Shown here one piece after another: positions 1-8,879 of a stretch of 64,000 nucleotides of DNA. Origin of the DNA: Candidatus Rubneribacter avistercoris (GTDB lineage: Bacteria > Actinomycetota > Coriobacteriia > Coriobacteriales > Eggerthellaceae); NCBI GenBank assembly GCA_019115845.1, contig DXCU01000065.1, forward strand, positions 1 to 64,000, read 5' to 3'. The position numbers and the translations under genes were made by a program. The stretch's first letter is position 1. Each line of letters opens with the position of its first letter. The notes below the pieces were generated by a model. It was not told the DNA's origin, ran no database searches, and worked only from the letters and a program-made list of their open reading frames with translations.

Positions 1-98
1 GGTACCGGGAGGGGAGGCTGAAGGCGTTCGACGAGGGAGGGCGCAAGGTGTACGATACGATAGCCGGCCGCAGGAGGCGGCTGGGGCTGGCCGCCTAG
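1..98 (+). CDS. C-terminal fragment of an unidentified protein (cut by window edge)
   Basis: An open frame entering from the left edge ends at a TAG at 96-98. The last 31 residues are charged and arginine-rich, ending in RRRRLGLAA. I do not recognise the family. The frame is the same as that of the truncated ABC gene starting at 153, but the TAG separates the two. What remains has no catalytic motif that could identify it. It may be the real end of a left-hand neighbour placed beside the ABC remnant by a deletion. Confidence 0.4.
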   Translation, partial: YREGRLKAFDEGGRKVYDTIAGRRRRLGLAA

Positions 99-152
99 GC
101 CGTCCGGAAAAACGTCCGCACCCCCTTTCCGCGCGAGAAAACGACACAGCGC

Positions 153-1298
153 ATGAATGCGGCGTTCTCTGCGCTGGCCGCCGACGATCTGCGTGACCGT
201 AGTATCTTTTCGCTTTCAAGTGGTCAGAAACAGAAGATAGCCATTGCGAGTGCGCTGGCGGTGGATCCTGAACTTATGGTGATGGACGAACCGTCCGCAA
301 ACCTTGATAACGAAGCGTGCCGGATGCTGGCTGATGCTGTGGCGGCACTCAAACGAAATGGGCGCACTGTGGTGGTAGCTGAACACCGGTTGAGCTATCT
401 CATGGGAGTGGCTGATCGTGTAGTGGTTATGGAACGCGGGCGCGTGGTTGGGGAACTTTCGCCTGATGAGGCAAGAGCTCTTTCCTGGGAGAGCGCCGCG
501 GAACGCGGATTGCGGTTGCCGAGCCTTGTCAATGTGCCGCTCAACCAGCTATCTGGCGGCGAAGGCTCGGTCAGAGAAGCGCCTGATTTTGAAGCGCGCG
601 GGCTGCGTGTGTCATACGGAAGGCGCCAAGTGCTTGGCGAGGTTGGATTTTCGTGTGTGGGCATGCCTGGGGTGACAGCGATCATCGGTGGCAATGGTGC
701 AGGTAAGACCACGCTCGTGCGTACGCTCTGCGGCCTTAAACGCGAAGCAGAGGGAGAAGTGTGCATTGGTGGCCGCCCGTCCGAGGCTGCAAAGCGTCGG
801 GAGCTCTCTTCATTTGTCATGCAAGATGCCGATTACCAATTGTTTACTGAGAGCGTGGAAGCGGAGGTGCTGTTTGCCCGCACGATAAAGCCCGCTGTAC
901 GCAAGCGCGCCGATGCGGCGCTGGCGGCGCTCGGTTTGGACGGTTTTCGCACGGCGCATCCTCTGACGCTTTCAGGCGGCCAGAAGCAACGCCTGACCAT
1001 AGCGTGCGCGCTTGCGGACACCTCGCCGCTTGTGTTCTTTGACGAGCCAACAAGCGGGCTTGATGGCGGCACTATGCGCGAAGTAGCGCGGTTGGTGCGT
1101 TCGCTTGCACGTGAAGGGCGACGGGTATTTGTGGTGACGCATGATTTTGAGTTTGTTGCTGCGGCGTGCGATCGGGTGCTTGCGGTGCGGGCTGGCGTTA
1201 TTGCGGACGACTTTGCCGTGTGCGAGAAAAATCGCGAGCGGCTGTGTGGGTGGTTGGGTTTAGGAAGCGGGGGAGGAGCCGAAGATGATGAGGGGTGA
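153..1298 (+). pseudogene. N-terminally truncated double-ATPase ABC protein (EcfA/CbiO-like)
   Basis: This frame encodes 381 residues, whereas tandem ECF-type ATPases usually have about 480-500. The first ATPase domain begins just before its signature (LSSGQKQKIAIASAL, about residues 22-36) and keeps Walker B (LMVMDEPSANLD). It has no Walker A and no Q-loop. The second domain is complete: Walker A GGNGAGKTT, signature LSGGQKQRLTIA, Walker B VFFDEPTSGLD and the switch His in VVTHD. No Shine-Dalgarno sequence precedes the ATG at 153, and an in-frame TAG lies at 96-98, so the missing part cannot be recovered upstream. No ECF permease or S-component follows, since a convergent AraC gene starts 20 bp on. 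Codon use is less GC-rich than in the neighbours. In the ECF family such proteins power vitamin or metal uptake, but this copy is probably dead, or at most a single-site protein. Confidence 0.7.
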
Positions 1299-1317
1299 CG
1301 TGTATGTGTTGCCGCCG

Positions 1318-2367
1318 TCAGTTCGCTGTTCTTATCCTGTCGCGCCAAGTGCTGGGAGGCATGCCTGTCTCGCGCTCGAAGGCTACGGTGAAGCTGGACG
1401 CGCGCGGGTAGCCCACGGCTGCGGCCACCTCGGCCACGCTCAGGTTGTGGATGGGCAGCAGCTCTTCGGCGCGCTGCATGCGGGCGCGGCGGATGTAGGC
1501 GCCCAGGCTCTCGCCTTCTTCCTGCGAAAACGCCGCGCACAGGCGAGTGCGGCTGGTCAAGAGGTCGTGCGCCAGTCCGTCGAGCGTGAGCGGCGCATCG
1601 AGGTGCTGTGCGATGTGGCGTTTTGCCGCCCGCGCCAGAGCCGCTTGCTCGTACGTGCCCGCTGCCTTCTCCGCGCGCGTGCGTTCCTCGTACCACATGA
1701 TGGCTGTGCGCGCGGCTTGCGACACGCGGGCGGCCAGAGTGCCCTCGGTGGCCAGGCGCCCGCCGTACAGCGGCGAGATGGAGTTCATGAGCGCGCCGAG
1801 GACGCGTGCCAACTCATCGGTGCAGGTGGACCCTGGTTTGTCCACAAGGGCGCGCGCGGCATTTCGCTCGCGCGGCTCCCAGTGGTCGAACCACGACGGC
1901 AGAAGCATGATGGACGTGGCGTTTTGCAGCGACCCCGCGCGCAGCCACGAGGCGGCCTCGCCCGTTTGCTGGCCGAAGACGGCCACGTTGCCTTCGGCGC
2001 TCCGTGTTCTCGGCTGTGCGATGGGGCACAGCGCCAGGCTGTCCGAAGACAGCGTGCACAGGCACAGGCTGGTCACTTCGCGCTCGTAAAACAGCAGGTC
2101 GCGTTTGACGGTAAGACGATGCGAGGTGACCACGCAGCTTTTCCCGATGGAGTACACGTATATCGCGCCCTCGGCCACGTCGCTGTCTATGGAGCCGAAC
2201 AGGGCCGAACCGTGCGGGCGCAATGTGGCGCCGAACTGCTCAACCTGGGGAAGGTAGAGCAGTTCGAGGGCGGCGATGCGAAGGGTGCGTGTCGTGCGCG
2301 TGTGCATGAAGTAGCCTGCTGTCTCGCTTTTGAATTCGTTCCAACCGGGACGCCAAAGGTTAACCAT
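1318..2367 (-). CDS. AraC-family transcriptional regulator
   Basis: A 349-residue protein with an N-terminal sensing region of about 230 residues and a C-terminal AraC-type pair of helix-turn-helix motifs (about residues 250-345). The motif region runs from AKRHIAQHLDAPLTLDGLAH through LSVAAVGYPRASSFTVAFER-type sequence (VAEVAAAVGYPRASSF is visible) to TGMPPSTWR. It is transcribed divergently from two ABC half-transporters, the arrangement seen for YbtA beside ybtPQ, so it probably controls that operon. The start ATG at 2367 has no Shine-Dalgarno sequence. A good promoter ends 11 nt upstream, so the mRNA is probably leaderless or nearly so. The inducer is unknown; a siderophore or other chelate would fit by analogy. 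The family is certain, the target is inferred. Confidence 0.88.
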   Translation of the reverse strand: MVNLWRPGWNEFKSETAGYFMHTRTTRTLRIAALELLYLPQVEQFGATLRPHGSALFGSIDSDVAEGAIYVYSIGKSCVVTSHRLTVKRDLLFYEREVTSLCLCTLSSDSLALCPIAQPRTRSAEGNVAVFGQQTGEAASWLRAGSLQNATSIMLLPSWFDHWEPRERNAARALVDKPGSTCTDELARVLGALMNSISPLYGGRLATEGTLAARVSQAARTAIMWYEERTRAEKAAGTYEQAALARAAKRHIAQHLDAPLTLDGLAHDLLTSRTRLCAAFSQEEGESLGAYIRRARMQRAEELLPIHNLSVAEVAAAVGYPRASSFTVAFERETGMPPSTWRDRIRTAN

Positions 2368-2378
2368 GGTGTACTTTC

Positions 2379-2407
2379 ATGATACGTTAGGCGCGGCTGA
2401 CTTGCAA
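2379..2407 (-). promoter_or_regulatory. Sigma-70-type promoter of the AraC gene
   Basis: Read on the minus strand, TTGCAA (2407-2402) and TATCAT (2384-2379) are separated by 17 nt. The expected start of transcription, about 7 nt past the -10 box, falls 4-5 nt before the AraC ATG, so the transcript would be almost leaderless. Confidence 0.55.
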
Positions 2408-2468
2408 GCGTCTGTGGGCCCATGCTGGCGCTTGATTCGCATAACCGCACATGAGAAGGAGGTTGCAT

Positions 2469-4364
2469 ATGTCAACAGAGGCGTCGACGACCGGGGCGGT
2501 GTCTGCCCGGGCTGTTTCGCACGAAGATCGCCGCGCCCCCGAAAAGCAGCGAGCACCCGAAAAGCATCGCGGTCCCGTCGCGCAGTTGCTGGACTTCGCA
2601 GGCAAGCGGAAAGCCCTCACCTATGTGGGCTGCGTGCTTTCGGCGGTGTCCATGCTCGTGGGCTTTGCGCCCTACGTGTGCATCTGGCTGGTGGCGCGCG
2701 ATCTTCTGGCCGTGGCGCCCGACTGGGGTGCAGCCTTAGGCATTGCCGCATATGGCTGGTGGGCGCTGGGGTTTTCGGTGCTGTCCATCCTGCTGTATTT
2801 CGTAGGCCTTATGTGCACGCATCTGTCGGCGTTTCGTTGCGCGTCGAACATTCGCAAGCGGGCTACCGAGCGCCTCATGCGCGCTTCGCTCGGCTACTTC
2901 GACACGCACGCTTCGGGTGCGCTGCGCCGCATGGTGGACGGCTGCGCGGCCGAGACGGAGGGGCTGCTCGCCCACAAGCTGCCCGACACGGCGGGGTCGA
3001 TCGCCATGGTTGTGGGCATGCTCGTGCTGTTCTTCGTGTTCGACTGGCGGCTGGGGCTTGCGTGTTTGGCATCTGTCATCATCTCCATCTTGTGCATGAT
3101 GAAGATGATGGGCGGGCGCGGTATGGATTTCATGATGAAGTACCAGGAATCGCTCGTGAGGATGAACAAGACGGGTACCGAATATGTGCGCGGCATTCCT
3201 GTGGTCAAAGTGTTCCAGCAGACGGTGTACTCGTTCAAGGCGTTCCACGATGCCATTCAGGAGTTCACCGTGCTTGCGCAGGAGTACGCGGTGAAGTGGT
3301 GCCAGGTGCCGCAGTCGCTTTCTCTTTCCGCCATCAACGGCGTGGCGGTGTTTTTGGTGCCGCTTATTATCTTGTTGGCGCCGGGTGAGTCCGATTTTGG
3401 GACGTTTCTTGCCAACGTTGCGTTCTATGCCATCTTCTCGGCCATCATCCCCACGGCCATGACGCGCGTGATGTTCATCTCCGATGCGCTGCAAACAAGT
3501 CAAGCGGCCATGGCGCAGGTGGGGGCCGTGCTGGCGGCGCCGGTGCCCGCACCTCCCGCCGCGCCCGAGGCTCCGCGCGACAACAGCGTGGTTTTCGACA
3601 ACGTGACCTTCACCTACGAAGGCGGCGAGCAGCCGGCGCTCGAACAGGTGAGCTTTGAGGTGCCCGCCGGCGCCACGGTGGCGCTTGTGGGGCCTTCGGG
3701 CGGCGGCAAGACCACGGCGGCCAGTTTGGTGCCGCGCTTTTGGGATGCGGATGCGGGCAGCGTGCGTGTGGGAGGCGTGGACGTGCGCTGTATCGACCCG
3801 CACGACCTCATGGACCGCGTGGCGTTCGTGTTCCAGGCAAACCGCCTGTTCAAGCAAAGCGTGTTGGACAACGTGCGCGCTGCTCGGCCCGACGCGACGC
3901 GCGAGGAGGCCATGGCGGCGCTTGAAGCCGCGCAGTGCGCAGACATCGTGGAAAAGCTGCCCGACGGCATGGACACGGTGGTGGGCACAGGCGGCGTGTA
4001 TCTATCGGGTGGCGAGGTGCAGCGCCTCATGATAGCCCGCGCCATTCTGAAGGACGCACCCATCGTGGTGCTGGACGAGGCCACGGCCTTCGCCGATCCG
4101 GAGAACGAGGCGCGCATTCAGGCGGCGTTCAAGCGGCTCGCGGTGTCCGCTACCGGCGAGCGGCGCACCGTGCTCATGATCGCGCATCGGCTGTCCACTG
4201 TGGTGAACGCCGATAGGATTGTCGTGCTCGACGGTGGACGCGTGGCCGAGCAGGGCGCGCATGCCGACCTGCTGGCGGCGGGTGGGCTGTACGCCCGTAT
4301 GTGGGCCGACTACGAACAGGCGGCCAGTTGGAAAATCTCGAGCGCGTCTTCGGAGGTGAGGTAG
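2469..4364 (+). CDS. ABC half-transporter, YbtP/IrtA-like (permease-ATPase fusion)
   Basis: A 631-residue inner-membrane protein: an N-terminal tail, a six-helix ABC type-1 transmembrane domain (about 45-330) and an ATPase domain (about 365-610). Walker A is GPSGGGKTT, the signature LSGGEVQRLMIA, and Walker B runs into ATAFADPENE. That last string is typical of the YbtP/IrtA branch, exporter-fold proteins that import metal-siderophore complexes. I chose the ATG at 2469 over the one at 2451 because AGGAGG (2456-2462) is correctly spaced before it. The next half-transporter starts directly after the stop, so the two should form a heterodimer. The substrate cannot be read from sequence; ferric siderophore import is the family precedent, and export of a small molecule is the alternative. 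Confidence 0.85.
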   Translation: MSTEASTTGAVSARAVSHEDRRAPEKQRAPEKHRGPVAQLLDFAGKRKALTYVGCVLSAVSMLVGFAPYVCIWLVARDLLAVAPDWGAALGIAAYGWWALGFSVLSILLYFVGLMCTHLSAFRCASNIRKRATERLMRASLGYFDTHASGALRRMVDGCAAETEGLLAHKLPDTAGSIAMVVGMLVLFFVFDWRLGLACLASVIISILCMMKMMGGRGMDFMMKYQESLVRMNKTGTEYVRGIPVVKVFQQTVYSFKAFHDAIQEFTVLAQEYAVKWCQVPQSLSLSAINGVAVFLVPLIILLAPGESDFGTFLANVAFYAIFSAIIPTAMTRVMFISDALQTSQAAMAQVGAVLAAPVPAPPAAPEAPRDNSVVFDNVTFTYEGGEQPALEQVSFEVPAGATVALVGPSGGGKTTAASLVPRFWDADAGSVRVGGVDVRCIDPHDLMDRVAFVFQANRLFKQSVLDNVRAARPDATREEAMAALEAAQCADIVEKLPDGMDTVVGTGGVYLSGGEVQRLMIARAILKDAPIVVLDEATAFADPENEARIQAAFKRLAVSATGERRTVLMIAHRLSTVVNADRIVVLDGGRVAEQGAHADLLAAGGLYARMWADYEQAASWKISSASSEVR

Positions 4365-6095
4365 ATGTTGAAGGAAAAGTACGGCCTGACCAACGAAGGC
4401 GTGCGCAACGTCAGGGTGGGAACGGCGTGGACGGCGGCATCCAATCTAGCCGTGTTCGGCGGAGTGGGCACGTTGTGGATGCTTATGTCGCAGTTGGTGG
4501 AGCACCTGACGATAGACGCGCCGCTACCGGATCTGCCCCCCTACGCTCTTGCGTTGGTCGTGTTCGCGGCGGCGGTGATCGTCACCCAGTACTATGCCTA
4601 CTACTATCAGTACGGCGTCATCTACAACGAAAGCGGGCGGCAACGCATCAACCTGGCCGAGCGGCTGCGCAAGTTACCGCAGTCGTTCTTCGGAAAGCGT
4701 GATCTGGCCGATCTCACCGAGACAATGATGGGCGACGTCAAAACCATCGAGCATGCTTACAGCCATGTGCTGCCCGAACTCTACGGCGCCTACGTCTCGT
4801 TCGGCGTGGCCAGCGTGGGGCTGCTTGCGTTCGACTGGCGGTTGGCCCTTGCAGCGCTGTGGAGCGCGCCGGTGGCGTTTGCCCTGCTGTTCGCTTCGCG
4901 GAGGCTTTTGGCGCCCATCATGCGCACCACCCGCATGAAGAACCTGCAGGTGTCCGACGACATTCAAGAGGCGCTCGAGTGCGTGCGCGAGGTACGCGCC
5001 ACCAACCAGGAGGAGCGCTATCTCAGTGGTATCCGCGCCGATGTTGATGCGGCCGAGCGGCAGACTATCAAAGGGGAGCTGGCCACAGGCGTGTGCGTGA
5101 ACAGCGCGCAGATTGTGCTGCGGTTGGGCCTTGCCACCACCGTGCTGGCGGGAGCGGCCTTCGTTTTGGAGGGAACGTGCGACTTCATGACGCTGTTCGG
5201 CTTTTTGCTGGTGGTGTCGCGCATATACGCGCCGTTCGATCAGTGCCTTATGCTCATTGCGGAGCTGTTCGCTGCGCAGACGGCCTCGGCGCGCATGCGC
5301 TCGTTCTACGACGAACCCTTGGCAAAGGGCGGCGATGCGTTTTCCCCGCGCGGCCACGACGTGGTGTTCCAAGACGTGTCGTTTTCTTACGGCGGTGGCG
5401 AGCAGGTGCTGCGCAACGTGAGCTTCACGGCAAAGGAAGGCGAGGTCACCGCGTTGGTGGGGCCGAGCGGATCGGGTAAATCCACCTGTTCGAAGCTGGC
5501 CGCGCGCTTTTGGGATGCCGAGGGCGGGCGCGTCACGGTGGGCGGCGTGGATGTGGCGGGCGTGGACCCCGAGGTGCTGCTGCGTGACTACGCGGTGGTG
5601 TTCCAGGACGTGCTGCTGTTCGACGACACGGTGATGGGCAACATCCGCCTGGGGCGGCGCGACGCAACCGACGAGGAGGTGCTGGCCGCCGCGCGCGCCG
5701 CGAACTGCGACGAGTTCGTGGGGCGCATGCCGCAGGGCTACCATACGATGATCGGCGAGAACGGCAGCAGGCTTTCCGGCGGCGAGCGCCAGCGCATCTC
5801 CATTGCCCGCGCCTTGCTGAAAGACGCGCCCATCGTGCTTTTGGACGAGGCTACCGCCAGTCTGGACGTGGAGAACGAGACGCAGGTGCAAGCCGCGCTC
5901 TCGCGCCTTTTGGCAGGCAAGACGGTTATCGTGATAGCGCACCGCATGCGCACCATCGAAAACGCCGACAAGGTGGTGGTGCTCAAAGAGGGTCGCGTGG
6001 TCGAACAGGGCGCGCCGGATGAACTCAAGGCGGTAGGTGGTGAGTTCGCCCACATGGTTGAGCTGCAGCGCGCCGCCGCCTCTTGGGCGCTGTAG
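4365..6095 (+). CDS. ABC half-transporter, YbtQ/IrtB-like (permease-ATPase fusion)
   Basis: A 576-residue partner of the preceding half-transporter. Its ATG follows the upstream TAG with no gap, so the two are translationally coupled. The transmembrane domain covers about residues 20-300 and the ATPase about 335-560. It has Walker A GPSGSGKST, Q-loop VVFQDVLLFDD, signature LSGGERQRISIARA, Walker B LLDEATASLD and H-loop IVIAHRM, so this half has a full canonical ATP site. The heterodimer with an ATAFADPENE-type partner matches YbtPQ/IrtAB. It acts in the cytoplasmic membrane. It is the last gene of the operon, and a long inverted repeat at 6319-6402 separates it from the convergent gene. Confidence 0.86.
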   Translation: MLKEKYGLTNEGVRNVRVGTAWTAASNLAVFGGVGTLWMLMSQLVEHLTIDAPLPDLPPYALALVVFAAAVIVTQYYAYYYQYGVIYNESGRQRINLAERLRKLPQSFFGKRDLADLTETMMGDVKTIEHAYSHVLPELYGAYVSFGVASVGLLAFDWRLALAALWSAPVAFALLFASRRLLAPIMRTTRMKNLQVSDDIQEALECVREVRATNQEERYLSGIRADVDAAERQTIKGELATGVCVNSAQIVLRLGLATTVLAGAAFVLEGTCDFMTLFGFLLVVSRIYAPFDQCLMLIAELFAAQTASARMRSFYDEPLAKGGDAFSPRGHDVVFQDVSFSYGGGEQVLRNVSFTAKEGEVTALVGPSGSGKSTCSKLAARFWDAEGGRVTVGGVDVAGVDPEVLLRDYAVVFQDVLLFDDTVMGNIRLGRRDATDEEVLAAARAANCDEFVGRMPQGYHTMIGENGSRLSGGERQRISIARALLKDAPIVLLDEATASLDVENETQVQAALSRLLAGKTVIVIAHRMRTIENADKVVVLKEGRVVEQGAPDELKAVGGEFAHMVELQRAAASWAL

Positions 6096-6318
6096 CGCGA
6101 CTTGCCGTCGAGCGCGGCGCGAGGCTTTCGGGCCGCGCGCCGCGCCTCGGTCTACATGCCTGCGTCTGGCCTGATCGGATCCGTGCACTTTGCCCGCTTC
6201 ACGCTGCGGCCGCGCGTTCTGCCGGCCCGCCCCGTCGCCGCCGAGGGGTCCCGGAGGGAGCTAAGCGGGATCCTTGGAGCGAAGCCCCCCTTCCAGCGAG
6301 CAAACGCGCCCCTGCGCA

Positions 6319-6402
6319 GCGAAGCGGACCGGCGGGGTGCGGCGCGAGTTCCGCAGCAAAGCGAGGACTGTTTGAGCGCCGCACCCCGCCGGTCCGCTTC
6401 GC
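6319..6402. repeat. 27-bp perfect inverted repeat between convergent genes
   Basis: The arms 6319-6345 and 6376-6402 are perfectly complementary over 27 bp with a 30-nt loop, and begin GCGAAGCGGACCGGCGG. It lies between the ABC operon (ends 6095) and the convergent Tat protein gene (ends 6420). A bidirectional terminator is the simplest role. It has no T-tract, and the long arms also fit a dispersed palindromic (REP-like) element. The rest of 6096-6318 is GC-rich with no gene that I can support. Confidence 0.7.
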
Positions 6403-6419
6403 CACCCCCAGGCGTCGGG

Positions 6420-7997
6420 TTATGCGAGCGGCTTCCAGATGCGCACGCGGCAGCACTTCACCGCCTCTTCCCCAAGCGGGGTGTGGTCGATGTTCGCGAA
6501 CGTGACCACGGTGCCGCGCGATCCCGTGGACGCTAGGTACTCGCCGTAATCGTCGGCGCCGCTGTCGGGGTCCAAGGTGAAGTACTCGCCCGACTCAAGG
6601 TCCACGCCGCATACGGAGGTGGTGGACTTCACCATGAAGTACTTCCCGCACCAGGCGGGGGCGGCGGTGGGGGTGCGCCCGAAGCAGAACCAGGGCGCTG
6701 CGCTGTAGTTGCCGTCGGTCACTGCGGAGGAGGGGGTGTACGTGCCCAGGTTCGCAATGCCGTCACCGTAGTTGTAGATGGCGTCGAAGGCGAAGGAGAA
6801 CCCGGTTTCGCCGTAACCGGCCTCGATCGGCTTCATGGAGGAGGGCAGCACCATGGTGTCCGTCACCGATCCCGACTCAGCGTCTATCCTGGTCAGCTGG
6901 TAATGAACGGACGCCGTGTCGGTGCGGGGGGTGACGATCACGGCGTCGTCGAGGGCATAGGGCGGCGTGGCCATGCGCCCGGTCGAGGAGCAGACGGTTT
7001 CCGCGCCGGTCGACCCCAGACGCACGCGCTTGAGGACCGAGTCCTCCGAAGCTCGGTTTCCTCCGGATTTCGGCAGCACCTGCCAAAACGCGTGGCCTCC
7101 CGCAGCCGCGATGGAGGGTGTTTCGTAGTCGGCGCCGCCCTCGTCGGCCAGGACGGGCGCCCCAATGCCCGTGCCCGCACCTTCGACGCGCGCGGTGTAG
7201 ATGCGCCAGATGCCGTCCAGTATGTCGGCTTCGGTCCACACGAGGCCCTCCGACGTGGCGCGCACGTCGTATATCTCGAAGCCCTCGTCAAGACCCACGG
7301 CCCCCTCCAGCACGGTGGTGTATTGGCCCGACCCCAAGGACAGCAGCGCCACGTGCGTGAGCGGGCTGGCTCCTTCGGTGGGCAGCAGGCAGGCGGCCAC
7401 GTTTTCGTCGCTTGCCCAGACAAGCGAGCCGTAGGGGAGCTCGCACGTGGCCGTCAGCCCCACGCGCGTGCCGGCGTCCTCGATGCGCGTCAGGGAATCG
7501 GACGCGGTCACGGCGCTGGTGGGAACCTGCAACACGTCAAGCTCGTCATTGGCGTTGCTCTGCATCTGCTGCACGACCACGGCGCCGCCGCCCCCGATGG
7601 CGGCCAACGCCCCCACGCCGAGCGCGCCGTACAGAAAGCGCCTGCGCGTGAGCAGCGCCTGCCCGTCGTCGGATGCGCCGGAGCGGTTTGCGCGCGTTTT
7701 CGCTCGGGAGGGGCGCGAAGGCTGCGCGGCGGTCGTGCGCCGATGCGCGCCGCCCGCCCGCACGTCGACGCCGCCCCCCAGGCCGGCCACGTTGCCGATG
7801 CTGGGGGCTCCTCCTCGCTCGCCGCTCGCGCCACCGCCTCCCAAGCCGGCCACGTTGCCCACGTGGCCGCCCCGCGCGCCCGTCTTTCCGCCGGCGTAGA
7901 GGGTCTTGCCGTTTGCGGCGGCCCGCCTGTTGGCGCGCCGTTTGGGCGCCGTGGAGGGTCGCGCGTGGTTGGCGTGTGTCGATCTTCGGGTCACCAT
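6420..7997 (-). CDS. Tat-exported propeller-like protein with long basic N-terminal extension
   Basis: A 525-residue protein of unknown function. Residues 1-115 are basic, Ala/Gly-rich and probably disordered, with a duplicated GNVAGLGGG (about 47-55 and 68-76). A twin-arginine-like motif follows (TRRRFLYGALG, Arg 118-120), then a hydrophobic core (about 121-145). The remaining 380 residues consist of repeated short beta-rich units with Trp/Asp/Gly (for example SLVWASDENVAACLL), resembling a WD40/PQQ-like beta-propeller, though I cannot assign a specific family. It could be Tat-exported or a single-pass membrane protein with a cytoplasmic basic tail. It is divergent from a two-component system and may be its target. 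Translation probably begins at the ATG at 7997; a possible promoter (TTGAAC at 8031-8026) suggests a very short leader. Confidence 0.6.
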   Translation of the reverse strand: MVTRRSTHANHARPSTAPKRRANRRAAANGKTLYAGGKTGARGGHVGNVAGLGGGGASGERGGAPSIGNVAGLGGGVDVRAGGAHRRTTAAQPSRPSRAKTRANRSGASDDGQALLTRRRFLYGALGVGALAAIGGGGAVVVQQMQSNANDELDVLQVPTSAVTASDSLTRIEDAGTRVGLTATCELPYGSLVWASDENVAACLLPTEGASPLTHVALLSLGSGQYTTVLEGAVGLDEGFEIYDVRATSEGLVWTEADILDGIWRIYTARVEGAGTGIGAPVLADEGGADYETPSIAAAGGHAFWQVLPKSGGNRASEDSVLKRVRLGSTGAETVCSSTGRMATPPYALDDAVIVTPRTDTASVHYQLTRIDAESGSVTDTMVLPSSMKPIEAGYGETGFSFAFDAIYNYGDGIANLGTYTPSSAVTDGNYSAAPWFCFGRTPTAAPAWCGKYFMVKSTTSVCGVDLESGEYFTLDPDSGADDYGEYLASTGSRGTVVTFANIDHTPLGEEAVKCCRVRIWKPLA

Positions 7998-8147
7998 GAT
8001 GTTTATTGTGTCATTTCCCGCACAGGTTCAAGCGGGCTTCGGTCGAATTGCTACAATAAACGCAAACACAAACGTTGCGCTTCCATCTGGCCTGTTGACG
8101 CAACGGGCCGCGCGGCATCGGCGACCGACGAGCTTGAGGAGTGATCC

Positions 8148-8858
8148 ATGAGCAACGAAACACGACGCATTCTGCTGGTTGAGGACGAGAAGGCCATCCG
8201 CGACGCGGTGACGGCCTACCTTGAACGCGAGAACTACTGGGTGACGGCGGTCGGAGACGGCCAAGAGGCCCTCGAGGAGTTCTCGAAGCACCATTTCGAC
8301 CTGGTCATCTTAGACCTCATGCTGCCCCGGGTGCCCGGCGAGCGCGTTTGCCGCGCCATCCGCGACAACTCCGACGTGCCCATCATCATGCTCACCGCGA
8401 AGGGCGAGGTGGAAGACCGCATCATCGGCTTGGAGCTGGGCGCCGACGACTACCTGGTGAAGCCGTTCAGCCCCCGCGAGCTGGTGGCCCGCTCCCGCGC
8501 GCTTTTGCGCCGCGTCCATGCCGACAGCGAGCCGCAGCGCGAGGTGCTGGAGTTCGGCGAGCTCACCATCGACGTGTCGGGCCACAAGGTGCTCGTCAAC
8601 GGCGAGGAGATCGACCTCACGGCAAGCGAGTTCAAGCTGCTCACCACGCTGTCGCGCTACCCGGGCCGCGTGTACTCGCGCATGGAGCTGGTGGAGAAGG
8701 TGCTCGGCTACGATTTCGAAGGCTACGAGCGCACCATCGACTCCCACGTGAAGAACCTGCGCGCCAAGATCGGCGACAATCCGCGCAACCCGAAGTGGCT
8801 GCACACGGTGCACGGCGTGGGATATCGTTTCGAGGATCCCACGAAAGCCGCCCAGTAG
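8148..8858 (+). CDS. OmpR/PhoB-family response regulator
   Basis: A 236-residue protein. The receiver domain (about 7-120) has the acidic pair EDE (residues 12-14), the phospho-acceptor Asp56 in VILDLMLP and Lys in the LVKPFSP loop. A winged-helix DNA-binding domain (about 135-230) includes LTASEFKLLTTL and RTIDSHVKNLRAKIG, ending in VHGVGYRFE. The start at 8148 is preceded by GAGGAG. A histidine kinase gene follows 21 bp later, so the two form one signalling pair. A -10-like TACAAT at 8052-8057 may drive it. The signal is not evident; the divergent exported propeller-like protein is a candidate target or sensor partner. Confidence 0.93.
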   Translation: MSNETRRILLVEDEKAIRDAVTAYLERENYWVTAVGDGQEALEEFSKHHFDLVILDLMLPRVPGERVCRAIRDNSDVPIIMLTAKGEVEDRIIGLELGADDYLVKPFSPRELVARSRALLRRVHADSEPQREVLEFGELTIDVSGHKVLVNGEEIDLTASEFKLLTTLSRYPGRVYSRMELVEKVLGYDFEGYERTIDSHVKNLRAKIGDNPRNPKWLHTVHGVGYRFEDPTKAAQ

Positions 8859-8879
8859 TCCGGCGTCCGCGCAGGCACC

